Numbered from the stretch's first letter, positions 25,433 through 35,632 are shown. The stretch: DNA of 64,000 nt from Micromonospora noduli (GCF_003264365.1 NZ_PYAK01000008.1:62001-126000), one strand, 5' to 3'. Notes: generated by a model not told the origin, from the sequence alone. Translations and numbers: made by a program.

Positions 25433-28400
25433 ATGCAGGCGTACCGGTTGGTGCGGCGGCCCGGAGGGCCGGCGCGGGGGGACGAGGCGACGCCTGACAG
25501 CGCTTCCGTGCCCGCCAGCGGCGGCACGTCCGGGGGCGGTGTCGGCGCGTCGGGTGGGCCCGATGGCGTGGCCGGGCCCGAGCTGGCCGTCGGCGGCGGC
25601 TGGCGGGCCGACCCGGTGCAGGCCGAGGTGGTCGGGCACACCGACGGGCCGATGCTCGTGCTCGGCGGCCCGGGCACCGGCAAGACCAGCACGCTGGTCG
25701 AGGCGGTCGCTGCCCGGGTGGCCGAGGGGGTCGACCCCGAACGGATCCTGGTGCTGACCTTCGGCCGTCGGGGCGCCACCGCGCTGCGACAGCGCATCGA
25801 GGCCCGGATCGCGCAGGACGGCCACCGGGTGCTGCGCGAGCCGCTGGTGCGCACCTTCCCGGCGTACGCCTTCGGGTTGCTCCGCCGCGCCGCCGCCGAG
25901 CGGGGCGAACCGTCGCCCCGGCTGCTCACCGGCCCCGAGCAGGATCTGATCATCCGTGAGCTGCTGGACGTGGTGGGCGAGGAGCCCGAGGACGACCCGG
26001 TCGGCTGGCCCACCGACCTGCGCCCCGCCCTGCGCACCCGGGCGTTCGCCGGCCAACTGCGCGACCTGCTCATGCGCGCAGCCGAGCGCGGCGTGGGCCC
26101 GATCGACCTCGCCCGCCTGGGTGAGAAGCTCGGCCGCGCCGACTGGCCGGCCGCCGCGCGCTTCCTGCGGGAGTACGTCGCCGTGCTCGCGCTGCGCGAC
26201 GTCAGCAACCGGGGCTCCATCGCGTACGACCCGGCGGAGCTGGTCCGGGCAGCCACCGGGCTGCTGCGCGACGACGAGGAGTTGCTGGCCGCCGAGCGTC
26301 GTCGGCTCGCGCACGTCTACCTCGACGAACTGGCCGACACCGACCCCGCCCAACTGGAGCTGCTCTCGGTCATCGCCGGCGGTGGCAAGTCGCTTGTCGC
26401 GTTCGCCGACCCGGATTCCTCCACGTACGCCTTCCGGGGCGCCGACCCGGCCGGGGTGGCGACGTTCCCGCACCGGTTCCGGACGGCATCCGGTGCGCCG
26501 GCCGCGCAGGTGCTGCTGAGCACGTCGTACCGGGCCGGGCCGGGTCTGCTCGCGGCGATCGCCCGGCTGGGTCGCCGGCTGCGGGGTCCGGCCGCGCACC
26601 GTCGGCTGCACCCCCTGCCGGACGCGCCGCCCGGTGTGGTCGAGGTGCACACCTTCCGTTCGGCGACCAGCGAGGCCGCCTGGCTGGCCCACGCGCTGCG
26701 CTCGGCCCACCTGCTCGACGGCGTGCCGTGGTCACGGATGGCGGTGCTGGTGCGGTCCACCGCGTTGCAGCTGCCCACCCTGCGACGGGCGTTGCACGCT
26801 GCCGGCGTACCCACAGTGGTGCACGGTGAGGATCTGCCCCTGCACCTGCAACCGGCGGTCGCGCCGCTGCTGCTCCTGCTGCGCTGCGCGCTGGAGCCGG
26901 AACGACTCGACGAGGAGGCGGCCGTCGCGCTGCTGCACTCGCCGCTGGGTGGGGCCGACCCGCTGGCCGAGCGGCGGCTGCGGCAGGGCCTGCGCGCGCT
27001 CGCGTTGGCCGGCGGTGACCGACGCCCCTCCGGGGAGTTGATCGTCGAGGCGTTGCAGGATCCGGAGGAGTTGACCGGCATCGAACGGCGCTGGGCGGAG
27101 CCGGCGCAGGCGGTGGCCGGGCTGCTGGCCATCGCCCGCGAAGCCGCCGTGCGGCCGGGTGCGACCGCCGAGGACGTGCTCTGGGCCGTCTGGCACGCCA
27201 GTGGTCTCGCAGAGCGGTGGGCCGGCGCAATCAACCAGGGGCGTCCGGAGGCCGGCGAGGGCGACCTGGCCCGGCGTCGGCGGGCCGAGGCTGCCGACCG
27301 CGACCTGGACGCCGTGCTGGTCCTCTTCGACGCGGCGGCCCGGTTCACCGACCGGCTGCCCGGCGCGCGTACCGAGGTCTTCCTCGATCACGTGCTCGCC
27401 CAGGACCTGCCGGCAGACACCATCGCCCCGACCGCCGACCGGGGTGCGGCGGTACGCCTGCTCACCGCGCACGCGGCGAAGGGCCTGGAATGGGACCTGG
27501 TCGCGGTGGCCGGCGTGCAGGAGGGCATCTGGCCGGACCTGCGGCTGCGCGGCAGCCTGCTCGGCTCCGAGCGACTGGTCGACGTGCTGGCCGGCCGGTC
27601 GGTCGACGGGGCGACCGCGGCGAACGTGGTGGGTCAGACCTCGGCGTTGCTGGACGAGGAGCGTCGGCTCTTCCACGTCGCCATCAGTCGGGCCCGGCAC
27701 CGGCTGCTGGTCAGCGCGGTGGCATCGGCCGCCGTCGGTGGGGACGACCACGAGGAGCAGCCCAGCCGGTTCCTGCACGAGCTGAGCCCGAGCACGCCGC
27801 CACCGACCCCGCCGAGCACGCCGCCGACCCCGCCGACAGCGCCCGACCCGCCGCCGACAGTGCCCGGCCCGCCGCCCGGTCCCCGCACGGAACCGTCCTC
27901 CGGCGACACCGGGGGCGCTGCGGTGGGCGAGACCGGGGACGAGGAGCCGGGCCGTCCCGGGGCACTGCCGGTGACCCGTCCACCCCGGGCGCTCACCCTG
28001 CCGGCGTTGGTCGCGGAACTGCGTACCGCCATCACCGACCCGGCCGCCCCGGCGGCCCGGCGGCGCGCCGCGGCGGCCGAACTGGCCCGGCTCGCCGCCG
28101 CCGGGGTGCCCGGTGCGCACCCCGACGACTGGTGGGGGTTGCGGGTGCTCTCCGACGACCGGCCGCTGGTCGACGACGGCGACCCGGTGCGGGTGACCCC
28201 GTCGGCCATGGAGAGCGCGCTGCGGTGCAGTCTGCGCTGGCTGCTGGAACGGCACGGCGGTAGTGGCCCGACCAGCACAGCGCAGGGGGTGGGCAACCTG
28301 GTGCACGCCGCCGCGATGCTCGCCGAGGACGCCAGCGCCGACCGGGGCGCGCTGCTCGACTACGTGGCCGCCCGGTTCGACGCGATCGAGCTGGCGGCCC

Positions 28401-28987
28401 GGTGGATGGCCGGGCCGGAACGGGAACGCGCCGAGGCGATGGTCGACAAGCTGCTGCGCTGGCTGGCCACCAATCCGCGCCGGTTGCTCGCCATCGAGCA
28501 CGAGTTCGCCGTCCGCCTGGACGACCCGAACCGGCCCATCGACCTGACCGGCCGGGTCGACCGGCTGGAGGTCGACGAGGCCGGACGGCTCGTGGTGATC
28601 GACCTGAAGACCGGCAAGTCCACCGCTGTCACCGGCACCGACCTGGCGGAGCACCCGCAGCTCGGCGCCTACCAGGCGGCGGTTGAGGCGGGGGCGTTCG
28701 CCGAGTTCGGTGACGAGTCCGGGGGCGCCGCGCTGGTGCAGCTCGGAACCTCCGCCAAGGACGCCAGGGAGCAGAATCAGCCCGCCGCCAGCGAGGGGCC
28801 GGCGGCCGGTTGGGCGACCGCGCTGGTCCGGCGGACCGCCGATACGATGGCAGCCGCCACGTTCGCCGCGGTGGCCAACTCGAAGTGCCGGGTCTGCCCG
28901 GTGCGCACCAGCTGCCCGGTCTCCGGGCAGGGTCGCCAGGTCGTCGAGCCGCCCACCGTCCGACGCACAGGTGAGGGCGAGGAGTGA
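25433..28987 (+). CDS. adnA: AdnA, helicase-nuclease subunit for DNA double-strand break resection
   Basis: Protein of 1184 aa, partner of AdnB in the actinobacterial counterpart of RecBCD/AddAB. The N-terminal UvrD-like motor keeps Walker A (GGPGTGKTST, about 78-87), but motif II reads YLDELADTD rather than DEYQDT, and motif III reads FADPDSSTYAFRG without the usual Gln, fitting the view that the AdnA motor is vestigial. A Pro/Thr linker (about 785-825) leads to a RecB-type nuclease (GRVDRLE; VVIDLKTGKS). Cysteines in ALRCSLRW and CRVCPVRTSC can hold a 4Fe-4S cluster. The last five residues derive from a repeat unit. Confidence 0.93.
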   Translation: MQAYRLVRRPGGPARGDEATPDSASVPASGGTSGGGVGASGGPDGVAGPELAVGGGWRADPVQAEVVGHTDGPMLVLGGPGTGKTSTLVEAVAARVAEGVDPERILVLTFGRRGATALRQRIEARIAQDGHRVLREPLVRTFPAYAFGLLRRAAAERGEPSPRLLTGPEQDLIIRELLDVVGEEPEDDPVGWPTDLRPALRTRAFAGQLRDLLMRAAERGVGPIDLARLGEKLGRADWPAAARFLREYVAVLALRDVSNRGSIAYDPAELVRAATGLLRDDEELLAAERRRLAHVYLDELADTDPAQLELLSVIAGGGKSLVAFADPDSSTYAFRGADPAGVATFPHRFRTASGAPAAQVLLSTSYRAGPGLLAAIARLGRRLRGPAAHRRLHPLPDAPPGVVEVHTFRSATSEAAWLAHALRSAHLLDGVPWSRMAVLVRSTALQLPTLRRALHAAGVPTVVHGEDLPLHLQPAVAPLLLLLRCALEPERLDEEAAVALLHSPLGGADPLAERRLRQGLRALALAGGDRRPSGELIVEALQDPEELTGIERRWAEPAQAVAGLLAIAREAAVRPGATAEDVLWAVWHASGLAERWAGAINQGRPEAGEGDLARRRRAEAADRDLDAVLVLFDAAARFTDRLPGARTEVFLDHVLAQDLPADTIAPTADRGAAVRLLTAHAAKGLEWDLVAVAGVQEGIWPDLRLRGSLLGSERLVDVLAGRSVDGATAANVVGQTSALLDEERRLFHVAISRARHRLLVSAVASAAVGGDDHEEQPSRFLHELSPSTPPPTPPSTPPTPPTAPDPPPTVPGPPPGPRTEPSSGDTGGAAVGETGDEEPGRPGALPVTRPPRALTLPALVAELRTAITDPAAPAARRRAAAAELARLAAAGVPGAHPDDWWGLRVLSDDRPLVDDGDPVRVTPSAMESALRCSLRWLLERHGGSGPTSTAQGVGNLVHAAAMLAEDASADRGALLDYVAARFDAIELAARWMAGPERERAEAMVDKLLRWLATNPRRLLAIEHEFAVRLDDPNRPIDLTGRVDRLEVDEAGRLVVIDLKTGKSTAVTGTDLAEHPQLGAYQAAVEAGAFAEFGDESGGAALVQLGTSAKDAREQNQPAASEGPAAGWATALVRRTADTMAAATFAAVANSKCRVCPVRTSCPVSGQGRQVVEPPTVRRTGEGEE

Positions 28988-29120
28988 GCTTGCGAGCCCA
29001 GTCGCAACCTGGGACGGCACCCGTGAGGGCGAGGAGTGAGCTTGCGAGCCCCGCAGTCACGAACTGAGATGGCACCGTGAGGGCGAGGAGTGCGCCGGTG
29101 TTGGGAACCGAGACGGCACG
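28971..29120 (+). repeat. Three imperfect tandem repeats between adnA and adnB
   Basis: Units beginning GTGAGGGCGAGGAGTG start at 28971, 29023 and 29077 (period 52-54 bp). The first two share GAGCTTGCGAGCCC, and each ends in a GGCAC-type sequence. The first encodes the end of AdnA and its stop. The next GTGAG after the third unit is the start codon of adnB at 29121. Confidence 0.85.
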
Positions 29121-32100
29121 GTGAGTCAGCCCACCCTGTTCGGCGCGGGCCCCGCGCCGACACCCCGACTCGCGGACTCCGGCCCCCGGTACACACCGGT
29201 GGAGCTGGCCAAGCTGCTGCGGTTGCCGGCGCCCACCCGGGAGCAGGCCGCGATCATCGCCGCCCCGGTGGAGCCGCTGCTGGTGGTCGCGGGCGCCGGG
29301 TCGGGCAAGACCGAGACGATGGCCGCCCGGGTGGTCTGGCTGGTGGCCAACTCGTACGTGCGGCCGGAGCAGATCCTCGGGCTGACCTTCACCCGCAAGG
29401 CGGCCGGCGAGCTGGCCCATCGGGTACGGACCCGGCTCGACCAGCTGATCCGCCGACTCGGCCGGCAGGGACGGGACCCGCTGGGCGATCCGCTCGCGGG
29501 TGAGCCCACCGTCTCCACCTACCACTCGTACGCGGGGCGGATCGTCACCGAGCACGGGCTGCGGGCCGGCTACGAGCCGTCCACCCGGCTGCTCACCGAG
29601 GCGTCCCGCTGGCAGTTGGTCGACCTGCTGGTGCGCAACTACGACGGCGACATGTCCGAGGTGGACCGGATGCCGAGCACCATCACCGACGCGGTGCTGG
29701 CGCTGGCCGGGGAGCTGGACGAGCATCTGGTCGCGCCGGACGACCTGGCGGCCTGGACCGGTCGGTTCTTCGCCGAGGTGCAGTCCCGGCCGGGTCGGGT
29801 GTACGCCGACGTGCGCAAGGCGCTCACCCTCCAGCAGACCCGGTTGCGCCTGTTGCCGCTGGTGCGGGCGTACGCCCGGCGCAAGGAGGACTTCGAGGCG
29901 ATGGACTTCGCCGACCAGCTCGCCCGGGCGGCCCGGGTGGCCCGGGACCACCCGGGGGTCGGCGTGATCGAGCGGGACCGCTTCCGGGTGGTGCTGCTCG
30001 ACGAGTACCAGGACACCAGCCACGCCCAGGTGGTGCTGCTCAACGCGCTGTTCGGTGGCGGGCACCCGGTGACCGCGGTGGGCGACCCGTGCCAGTCGAT
30101 CTACGGCTGGCGGGGGGCCAGCGCGGGCACCCTGGACCGGTTCCCCACCGAGTTCGCCCGCGCCAACGGCGAGCCGGCCCCGGCGCTGGGGCTCACCACG
30201 AGTTGGCGCAACCGCCCGGAGATCCTCCGGGTGGCGAACGCGCTCTCCACCCCGCTGCGGGCGGCGGGTGCCCGGGTGCCGGAGCTGCGCTCCGCGCTGA
30301 CCGTCCGGGACCCGATCCCGCACCGCAGTCCGGGCGGTGCGGCCGGCGGCACTGTGCACTGCGCGATGCTGCCCACGTACGCCGACGAGGCCGACTGGAT
30401 CGCCGACAGCGTGCTCGCCGCCTGGCGTGGGGCGGCCGGGATGTCGGGCGCGGCCCCGGAACACATCCCGGTGGACCGCCGTCCGACGACCGCCGTGCTG
30501 GTCCGGGTGCGCAGCCAGATCCCGGCGATCGAGTCGGCGCTGCGGGAGCGTGGCCTACCGGTCGAGGTGGTCGGGCTGGGCGGCCTGCTGGACACCCCCG
30601 AGGTACGTGACGTGGTCTGCACGCTGCGGGTCCTGGCCGACCCGACCGATGGCGCCGCGCTGCTGCGGTTGCTCACCGGCGCCCGTTGGCGGATCGGGCC
30701 ACGTGACCTGGTGGCGTTGCACCGGCGGGCCCGGGCCATCGCGAACGCCCGGCGACAGGTCGCCGCCGACGAGGCCTCGGAGATCAGCCCTGACCTGTTG
30801 GACGAGGCGACCCTGGTGGAGGCGTTGGCCGACCTCGGGCCGGCGCAGGCGTACTCGGCGGAGGGGTTCGCGCGCCTGCGCGCGTACGGCCGGGAGTTGG
30901 CGCTGCTGCGCTACCGGCTGGATCAGGCGCTGCCGGACCTCATCGCGGACATCGAGCGGACCATCGGCCTGGACGTGGAGGTCGCGGTGCGGGCCGGCCG
31001 GGACGGCGCCGGCGACGCGGGCCTGGCCCGGGGCCATCTGGACGCGCTCGGCGACGTGGCGGCCCGGTTCAGCGGGGAGACGCCCGGCGCGACCCTGTCC
31101 GGGTTCCTGTCCTACCTGGCCGCCGCCGAGGACGAGGAGCGCGGTCTGGCGCCGGGCGAGGTCGAGGTGGTGGAGGGCGCGGTGCAGGTGGTCACCGCGC
31201 ACGCCGCCAAGGGCCTGGAGTGGGACGTCGTGGCGGTGGCCGGGCTCAGTCGTGGGCTGTGGCCGGGGCCGGTCCGCAACTCCGACCACTGGCTGGGTGG
31301 GCTGGGCGTGCTGCCGTTCCCGCTGCGCGGCGACGCCGACGGGCTGCCCGAGTTGGCGCTCGACGAGGCGGGAGACCAGCGGGCCGTGGCGCGGGCGGTG
31401 ACCGACTTCACCGACGCGTGGCGGGCCCACGACGAGCGGGAGGAACGCCGTCTGACGTACGTGGCGGTCACCCGGCCGCGCCGGCTGCTGCTCTGCTCCG
31501 GTTACTGGTGGGGAGAGGGCACGAAGCGACCGCGAGGTCCGTCGGTCTTCCTGCGTGAGGTGTACGACGCCTGCCTCGACGGCGGGCCGGGGCACCTGAT
31601 CGACGCGTGGGCGCCGGAGCCGACTCCCGACGCGACGAACCCCACGGCCGAGGTGGTGCTCCGCGCTGAGTGGCCGGCCGACCCGCTGGGCGGTCGCCGG
31701 CCGGCGTTGGCCGAGGCGGCGGGGCTGGTGCGTCGCCTGATGGCCGACGGTCCGGCGGCGGCGCTCCCCGGGCCGGTCGGGCCGGTGCTCGCCGGGCCGG
31801 TCACGCCGATCGGATCGACGGCCGAGCCGGCCGAGCCGGAGGTTGATCCGGAGGTGGCGCGCTGGCAGCGCGAGGCGGATCTGCTGTTGGCGGAGCGCGC
31901 CGAGCTGACCCGGCTCTCCGGTGCGGTCGAGGTGGCGCTGCCCGGGGCGCTGAGCGTCACCCAACTGGTAGCGCTGCGGCGCGATCCGGCGGCGCTGGCC
32001 CGTACGCTGCGTCGCCCGGTGCCGGCCGAACCCAACCCGTACGCCCGTCGAGGCACCGCCTTCCACGCCTGGTTGGAGCAGCGCTTCGGCGCCGACCGCC

Positions 32101-32546
32101 TGTTGGACCTGGACGAGTTGCCCGGCGCGGCCGACGCCGATGCCGCACCCGACGAGGCGCTGGTCGAGCTTCAGGAGCGGTTCCTGGCCAGCGAGTGGGC
32201 CGACCGGTCACCGGTGGAGGTGGAGGTGCCGTTCGCCACGGTGATCGCCGGCGTGGTGGTGCGGGGCCGGATGGACGCGGTCTTCGCCCGGCCGGGGGGT
32301 CGGTTCGACGTGGTCGACTGGAAGACCGGCGCGCAGCCCTCCGGGCCGGCGGCCGACGTGGCCGCCGTGCAGCTGGCGGTGTACCGGCTGGCCTGGGCGG
32401 AGTTGGCCGGCGTGCCGGTCGACCGGGTGGGCGCGGCGTTCCACTACGTCCGCCACGGGGTGACCGTCCGGCCCGCCGACCTGCTGGATGTGACTGGCCT
32501 CACGGCCCTGATCGCCCAGTTGCCCGAGGATTCTGCCCAACATTGA
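29121..32546 (+). CDS. adnB: AdnB, lead motor and nuclease subunit of AdnAB
   Basis: Protein of 1141 aa with a complete UvrD-type motor: Q-motif [12 protein letters not shown], Walker [11 protein letters not shown] (about 56-65), [21 protein letters not shown] (about 294-303), [40 protein letters not shown] and [15 protein letters not shown]. The C-terminal RecB nuclease has GRMDAVF and [10 protein letters not shown]. No Cys cluster is present, unlike AdnA. It acts with AdnA as a processive 3'-5' translocase and DNA end-resection nuclease feeding recombination or single-strand annealing. The stop overlaps the -35 element of the cold-shock gene promoter. Confidence 0.95.
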   Translation: MSQPTLFGAGPAPTPRLADSGPRYTPVELAKLLRLPAPTREQAAIIAAPVEPLLVVAGAGSGKTETMAARVVWLVANSYVRPEQILGLTFTRKAAGELAHRVRTRLDQLIRRLGRQGRDPLGDPLAGEPTVSTYHSYAGRIVTEHGLRAGYEPSTRLLTEASRWQLVDLLVRNYDGDMSEVDRMPSTITDAVLALAGELDEHLVAPDDLAAWTGRFFAEVQSRPGRVYADVRKALTLQQTRLRLLPLVRAYARRKEDFEAMDFADQLARAARVARDHPGVGVIERDRFRVVLLDEYQDTSHAQVVLLNALFGGGHPVTAVGDPCQSIYGWRGASAGTLDRFPTEFARANGEPAPALGLTTSWRNRPEILRVANALSTPLRAAGARVPELRSALTVRDPIPHRSPGGAAGGTVHCAMLPTYADEADWIADSVLAAWRGAAGMSGAAPEHIPVDRRPTTAVLVRVRSQIPAIESALRERGLPVEVVGLGGLLDTPEVRDVVCTLRVLADPTDGAALLRLLTGARWRIGPRDLVALHRRARAIANARRQVAADEASEISPDLLDEATLVEALADLGPAQAYSAEGFARLRAYGRELALLRYRLDQALPDLIADIERTIGLDVEVAVRAGRDGAGDAGLARGHLDALGDVAARFSGETPGATLSGFLSYLAAAEDEERGLAPGEVEVVEGAVQVVTAHAAKGLEWDVVAVAGLSRGLWPGPVRNSDHWLGGLGVLPFPLRGDADGLPELALDEAGDQRAVARAVTDFTDAWRAHDEREERRLTYVAVTRPRRLLLCSGYWWGEGTKRPRGPSVFLREVYDACLDGGPGHLIDAWAPEPTPDATNPTAEVVLRAEWPADPLGGRRPALAEAAGLVRRLMADGPAAALPGPVGPVLAGPVTPIGSTAEPAEPEVDPEVARWQREADLLLAERAELTRLSGAVEVALPGALSVTQLVALRRDPAALARTLRRPVPAEPNPYARRGTAFHAWLEQRFGADRLLDLDELPGAADADAAPDEALVELQERFLASEWADRSPVEVEVPFATVIAGVVVRGRMDAVFARPGGRFDVVDWKTGAQPSGPAADVAAVQLAVYRLAWAELAGVPVDRVGAAFHYVRHGVTVRPADLLDVTGLTALIAQLPEDSAQH

Positions 32547-32573
32547 CCATGGCGGGGAAAACCGTGGTAGGTT
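32543..32573 (+). promoter_or_regulatory. Probable promoter of the cold-shock gene
   Basis: TTGACC (32543-32548), 19 nt, TAGGTT (32568-32573). The -35 element includes the adnB stop codon. It predicts a leader of about 195 nt before the csp start, long as is usual for cold-shock genes. Confidence 0.45.
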
Positions 32574-32610
32574 GACCGGGTTGCAGTTTTGGTTACCAGA
32601 GACTCTGTGT

Positions 32611-32645
32611 GCGCCTGGCGGGATTGTGGCCCCAGGCGCTCTTTG
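32611..32645 (+). terminator. Hairpin with T-rich tail in the cold-shock leader
   Basis: GCGCCTGG (32611-32618) pairs with CCAGGCGC (32632-32639), followed by TCTTTGTTGTG. It may terminate adnB transcripts or, since it lies downstream of the probable csp promoter, attenuate or thermoregulate csp itself. Confidence 0.55.
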
Positions 32646-32772
32646 TTGTGTCCGGAGTTCTCCGGGCGGGGCGACCAGAAGCGACAGGCGATTCGCGCAT
32701 CCCCGCGCGGAGCGCTCCTCTTCGGGCGCGCAACAAGTGCGCGTCCGACGTTCCGTCAAGGAGACGAAACAC

Positions 32773-32976
32773 ATGGCTATTGGCACCGTGAAGTGGTTCA
32801 ACGCTGACAAGGGCTTCGGCTTCATCACCCCCGACGGCGGCGGCGCCGACGTTTTCGCCCACTTCTCGGCGATCCAGTCCTCCGGCTACCGGAGCCTGGA
32901 CGAGAACCAGCGGGTCGAGTTCGAGGTGACCCAGGGCCAGAAGGGCCCGCAGGCGGAGAACATCCGCCCGCTCTGA
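32773..32976 (+). CDS. csp: Cold-shock domain protein (CspA family)
   Basis: RNA/ssDNA-binding OB-fold protein of 67 aa. RNP1 is KGFGFITP and RNP2 is VFAHFSAI, in the usual order after [13 protein letters not shown]. It acts as an RNA chaperone. The AAGGAGACG ribosome site lies 7-8 nt before the ATG. It sits directly upstream of a DEAD-box RNA helicase, and the two could act together on structured mRNA at low temperature. Confidence 0.96.
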   Translation: MAIGTVKWFNADKGFGFITPDGGGADVFAHFSAIQSSGYRSLDENQRVEFEVTQGQKGPQAENIRPL

Positions 32977-33046
32977 TCTTCGGATCGGTCAGCATTACCT
33001 GTCGCGCCCTCCGGGTGTGACGGTGACGGGACCGGCCCGCCCCGCT

Positions 33047-33068
33047 GCCGCCTGCCTACGCAGGCGGC
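33047..33068 (+). terminator. Hairpin between csp and the RNA helicase
   Basis: GCCGCCTGC (33047-33055) and GCAGGCGGC (33060-33068) are a perfect 9-bp stem with a 4-nt loop. No T-tract follows, so read-through into the helicase is possible. Apart from GC-rich runs, the rest of the 223-bp gap shows nothing clear. Confidence 0.5.
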
Positions 33069-33199
33069 GGCCCGGCGGCGGGCCGGCCTGTACTCCCTTT
33101 CGGTTCGTGCTTGTGAGTCCTGGCGGCCTTTTTCCGCCGGTGACAGCGCCGACTTCGGCGCCCTCCCTCGACACGTGCCGCGTCGAGGAAGGCTTCCGC

Positions 33200-34513
33200 A
33201 TGACCACAGTTATTCCTTCTTTCGCTCATACCGGTCTGGCGCCGGCGCTGCTCACCGCGCTGACCGCGCAGGGCATCACCGAGCCGTTCCCGATCCAGTC
33301 GGCGACGCTGCCCGACTCGCTCGCCGGCCGGGACGTGCTGGGCCGGGGTCGTACCGGCTCCGGCAAGACCCTCGCCTTCGGGCTTCCGCTGCTGTCCCGC
33401 ACCGCCGGCCGTAAGGCGCGGCCGGGTCGCCCGCTGGCCCTGGTGCTGGTGCCGACCCGCGAGCTGGCTCAGCAGGTCACCACCGCCCTGGCCCCGTACG
33501 CCCGCGCCGTCGGGCTGCGCTGCGCCACAGTGGTCGGCGGCCTGTCGTTGCAGCGGCAGGCGGACGCTTTGCGCGCCGGCACCGAGGTGGTCGTGGCCAC
33601 CCCCGGTCGGCTGCACGACCTGATCAACCGTGGCGACGCCCGGCTCGACCAGGTCGAGATCACAGTGCTCGACGAGGCCGACCAGATGGCCGACATGGGC
33701 TTCCTCCCGCAGGTCACCAAGCTGCTGGAGCAGGTCGCGCCGCAGGGGCAGCGGATGCTCTTCTCCGCGACCCTGGACGGCGGCGTGGACCGGCTGGTCC
33801 GCCGCTTCCTAAGCAACCCGGTCACCCACTCGGTGGACCCAGGCACCGCGACCGTCACTGCGATGACCCACCACGTGCTGCACGTCGACGCTGCGGACAA
33901 GCCCGACGCGTTGACCCGGATCGCCGCCCGTGAGGGCCGCACCATCCTGTTCATGGGCACCAAGCACCGCGCCGACCGGCTGGCCCGCCAGCTGCTCTCC
34001 AAGGGCGTACGCGCGGCCGCGCTGCACGGTGGCAAGTCCCAGCCGCAGCGCACCCGGATCCTGGAGCAGTTCCGCAACGGTCAGGTGACCGCGCTGGTCG
34101 CCACCGACGTGGCGGCCCGTGGCATCCACGTGGACGGCCTCGACATGGTGGTCAACGTGGACCCGCCGACCGAGGCGAAGGACTACCTGCACCGGGGCGG
34201 CCGCACCGCCCGGGCCGGCGAGTCCGGTTCCGTGGTCACCCTGGTCCTGCCGGAGCAGCGTCGGGACGTGTCCCGGCTGATGGCCACCGCCGGTATCCGG
34301 CCCGAGTCGGTCCAGGTTCGCCTGGGTGACGGGGCGCTGGCCCGGGTGACCGGTGCCCGCGAGCCGTCCGGTGTGCCGGTGACCATCGTCGCTCCGCCGG
34401 CGCCCGCCTCTCGCGCCCGTACCTCCGGGGGCTCGGCCGCCGATGGTGGCGCCCGTCCGGCGCACCGCGCGTCGGGCCGGTCCCGTCGCCCGCGTCGCCC
34501 GCGTACCGTCTGA
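33200..34513 (+). CDS. DEAD-box ATP-dependent RNA helicase
   Basis: Helicase of 437 aa with every DEAD motif: Q-motif region GITEPFPIQSATLP, I GRTGSGKT, Ia PTRELAQQ, GG, Ib TPGRLHDL, II DEAD (VLDEADQMADMGF), III SAT, IV TILFMGTK, V ATDVAARGIHVDG and VI HRGGRTARAGESG. A basic Arg/Ser/Gly-rich tail follows from about residue 395 and probably contacts RNA. The ATG at 33200 has a GAGGAAGG site 8 nt upstream; earlier in-frame starts give a non-homologous extension. Likely role: ribosome assembly or mRNA turnover during cold adaptation. Confidence 0.95.
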   Translation: MTTVIPSFAHTGLAPALLTALTAQGITEPFPIQSATLPDSLAGRDVLGRGRTGSGKTLAFGLPLLSRTAGRKARPGRPLALVLVPTRELAQQVTTALAPYARAVGLRCATVVGGLSLQRQADALRAGTEVVVATPGRLHDLINRGDARLDQVEITVLDEADQMADMGFLPQVTKLLEQVAPQGQRMLFSATLDGGVDRLVRRFLSNPVTHSVDPGTATVTAMTHHVLHVDAADKPDALTRIAAREGRTILFMGTKHRADRLARQLLSKGVRAAALHGGKSQPQRTRILEQFRNGQVTALVATDVAARGIHVDGLDMVVNVDPPTEAKDYLHRGGRTARAGESGSVVTLVLPEQRRDVSRLMATAGIRPESVQVRLGDGALARVTGAREPSGVPVTIVAPPAPASRARTSGGSAADGGARPAHRASGRSRRPRRPRTV

Positions 34514-34528
34514 TCTTCTGCGCGTCGA

Positions 34529-34564
34529 CCGACCCGTCCCGCTTCGGTGGGGCGGGTCGGTTTT
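34529..34564 (+). terminator. Intrinsic terminator after the RNA helicase
   Basis: CCGACCCGTCCC (34529-34540) pairs with GGGGCGGGTCGG (34549-34560), one G-T pair, loop of 8 nt, followed by TTTTGT. Confidence 0.85.
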
Positions 34565-34757
34565 GTCTGCGCGGTGTCCCGGGCCGGTCGGCTGTCCGTG
34601 CGGCCCGACCGGCCAGCCGGCCGCGCCGGGTGGCCCCTCTGCTGAGTCGGTAATCAGCCTCTGCTGGGTCGGCTGGCCGACTGCGCCCCGGCCGTTCGTG
34701 GTCGAGGCTGACCGACGGGGGAAGTCGGGCGGGGGGCCCGGCACGGGAGGGGTGACC

Positions 34758-34958
34758 ATGGCGGGCGAAGCCGGCTCGGGCGCACTGCGTGAACTGATAC
34801 TGGTGGTCGCGGTCGCGCTCGCCGGGTTGTTGCTCGCCATGGTTGCGGCCTTCGCGCCCTGGCATGCCACCCCGGCGGGTAACGCTCCCGCCGGTCTGGT
34901 GGAGCTGCACAGTCCTGGCGACCCGGGCCTCGGCCCGACGACCGCACACGTGGGCTGA
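34758..34958 (+). CDS. Small single-pass membrane protein, hypothetical
   Basis: Protein of 66 aa: a short polar N-terminus, one hydrophobic helix (LRELILVVAVALAGLLLAMV, then AAFAPW) at about 11-36, and a Gly/Pro-rich external tail. GGGAGGGG lies 6-8 nt before the ATG at 34758; a GTG six bases earlier is also in frame. Nothing further can be said about function. The following 214 bp to the Rrf2 gene hold no recognisable gene. Confidence 0.6.
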   Translation: MAGEAGSGALRELILVVAVALAGLLLAMVAAFAPWHATPAGNAPAGLVELHSPGDPGLGPTTAHVG

Positions 34959-35172
34959 GCAGCGACCGGCCTACCGGTGCCGGCGGAGGGGCAGGCCCGG
35001 TCAGGATCGGTACGAGGTGTGGTCGGGTCGGCGGGGCACCGGCCCGACCACATCGCCTTCGCACCCTCCTCGGTGCGCCCGAGCACGACGCACCAGCCCA
35101 AGATCGCGCTCGATCCAGGAAGTAGGCCCCTCACCAGGCGGGCGAGGCCACTACATCAATGATCGGGCGCGA

Positions 35173-35631
35173 TCATGCGAGCGGTGCGTCGGTGCTGACC
35201 GCACTCGGGGCGTGGGTGAGCAGGTCGGCCAGGGTGGTGCTGTCGACCACGGTGGCGATCGCCCCGTGCACCGCCAGCCAGACGTCGGTGAGCCCCGCGG
35301 CCACTCCGTGATAGCCGACCCGCTCGGCCGGCAGACCGCGCACCGTGGTGAGCGAGCCGCCGACCGCACGCAGCACGTCTCCGACGGTGATCTCGTCCGC
35401 TGGGCGGGTCAGCGCGTACCCGCCGTCGGCGCCGCGATGGCTGTGCAGCAGACCGGCCCGGCGCAGGTCGAGCAGGATGCCCTGCAGGAAACTGAGCGGG
35501 ATGTCCTGCACCTCGGCCAGGCTGGCCGCCTTCGCCAACTCGCCGGCCCGGTCGCCGTCGCCGCCACCACCGGCGGCGGCGACGGCCAGCATCGCCCGGA
35601 GCGCGTAGTCGCTGCGCGCGGAGACGAACAC
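35173..35631 (-). CDS. Rrf2-family transcriptional regulator
   Basis: Winged-helix repressor of 152 aa: SARSDYALRAMLAVA, LAEVQDIPLSFLQGILLDLR and AGLLHSHRGADGGYALTRPA (the Rrf2 wing), then EITVGDVLRAVGG. The three-cysteine Fe-S motif of IscR/NsrR is absent, so it resembles the CymR (cysteine-metabolism) type. The GTG at 35631 follows the permease stop by 1 nt, making it the last gene of the sulfonate-type importer operon. The likely target is the inverted repeat at 38368-38388 upstream of that operon. Confidence 0.88.
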   Translation of the reverse strand: MFVSARSDYALRAMLAVAAAGGGGDGDRAGELAKAASLAEVQDIPLSFLQGILLDLRRAGLLHSHRGADGGYALTRPADEITVGDVLRAVGGSLTTVRGLPAERVGYHGVAAGLTDVWLAVHGAIATVVDSTTLADLLTHAPSAVSTDAPLA

Positions 35632-35632
35632 G

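Noticed and set aside
28971..29120. adnA-adnB repeats considered as a CRISPR array
   Set aside because: Only three imperfect units of 52-54 bp in which repeat and interval are both related, no constant spacer length and no cas gene.
34443..34757. Extension of the small membrane protein upstream to 34443
   Set aside because: The extension runs through the RNA-helicase 3' end and its terminator. The ATG at 34758 has a good ribosome site.
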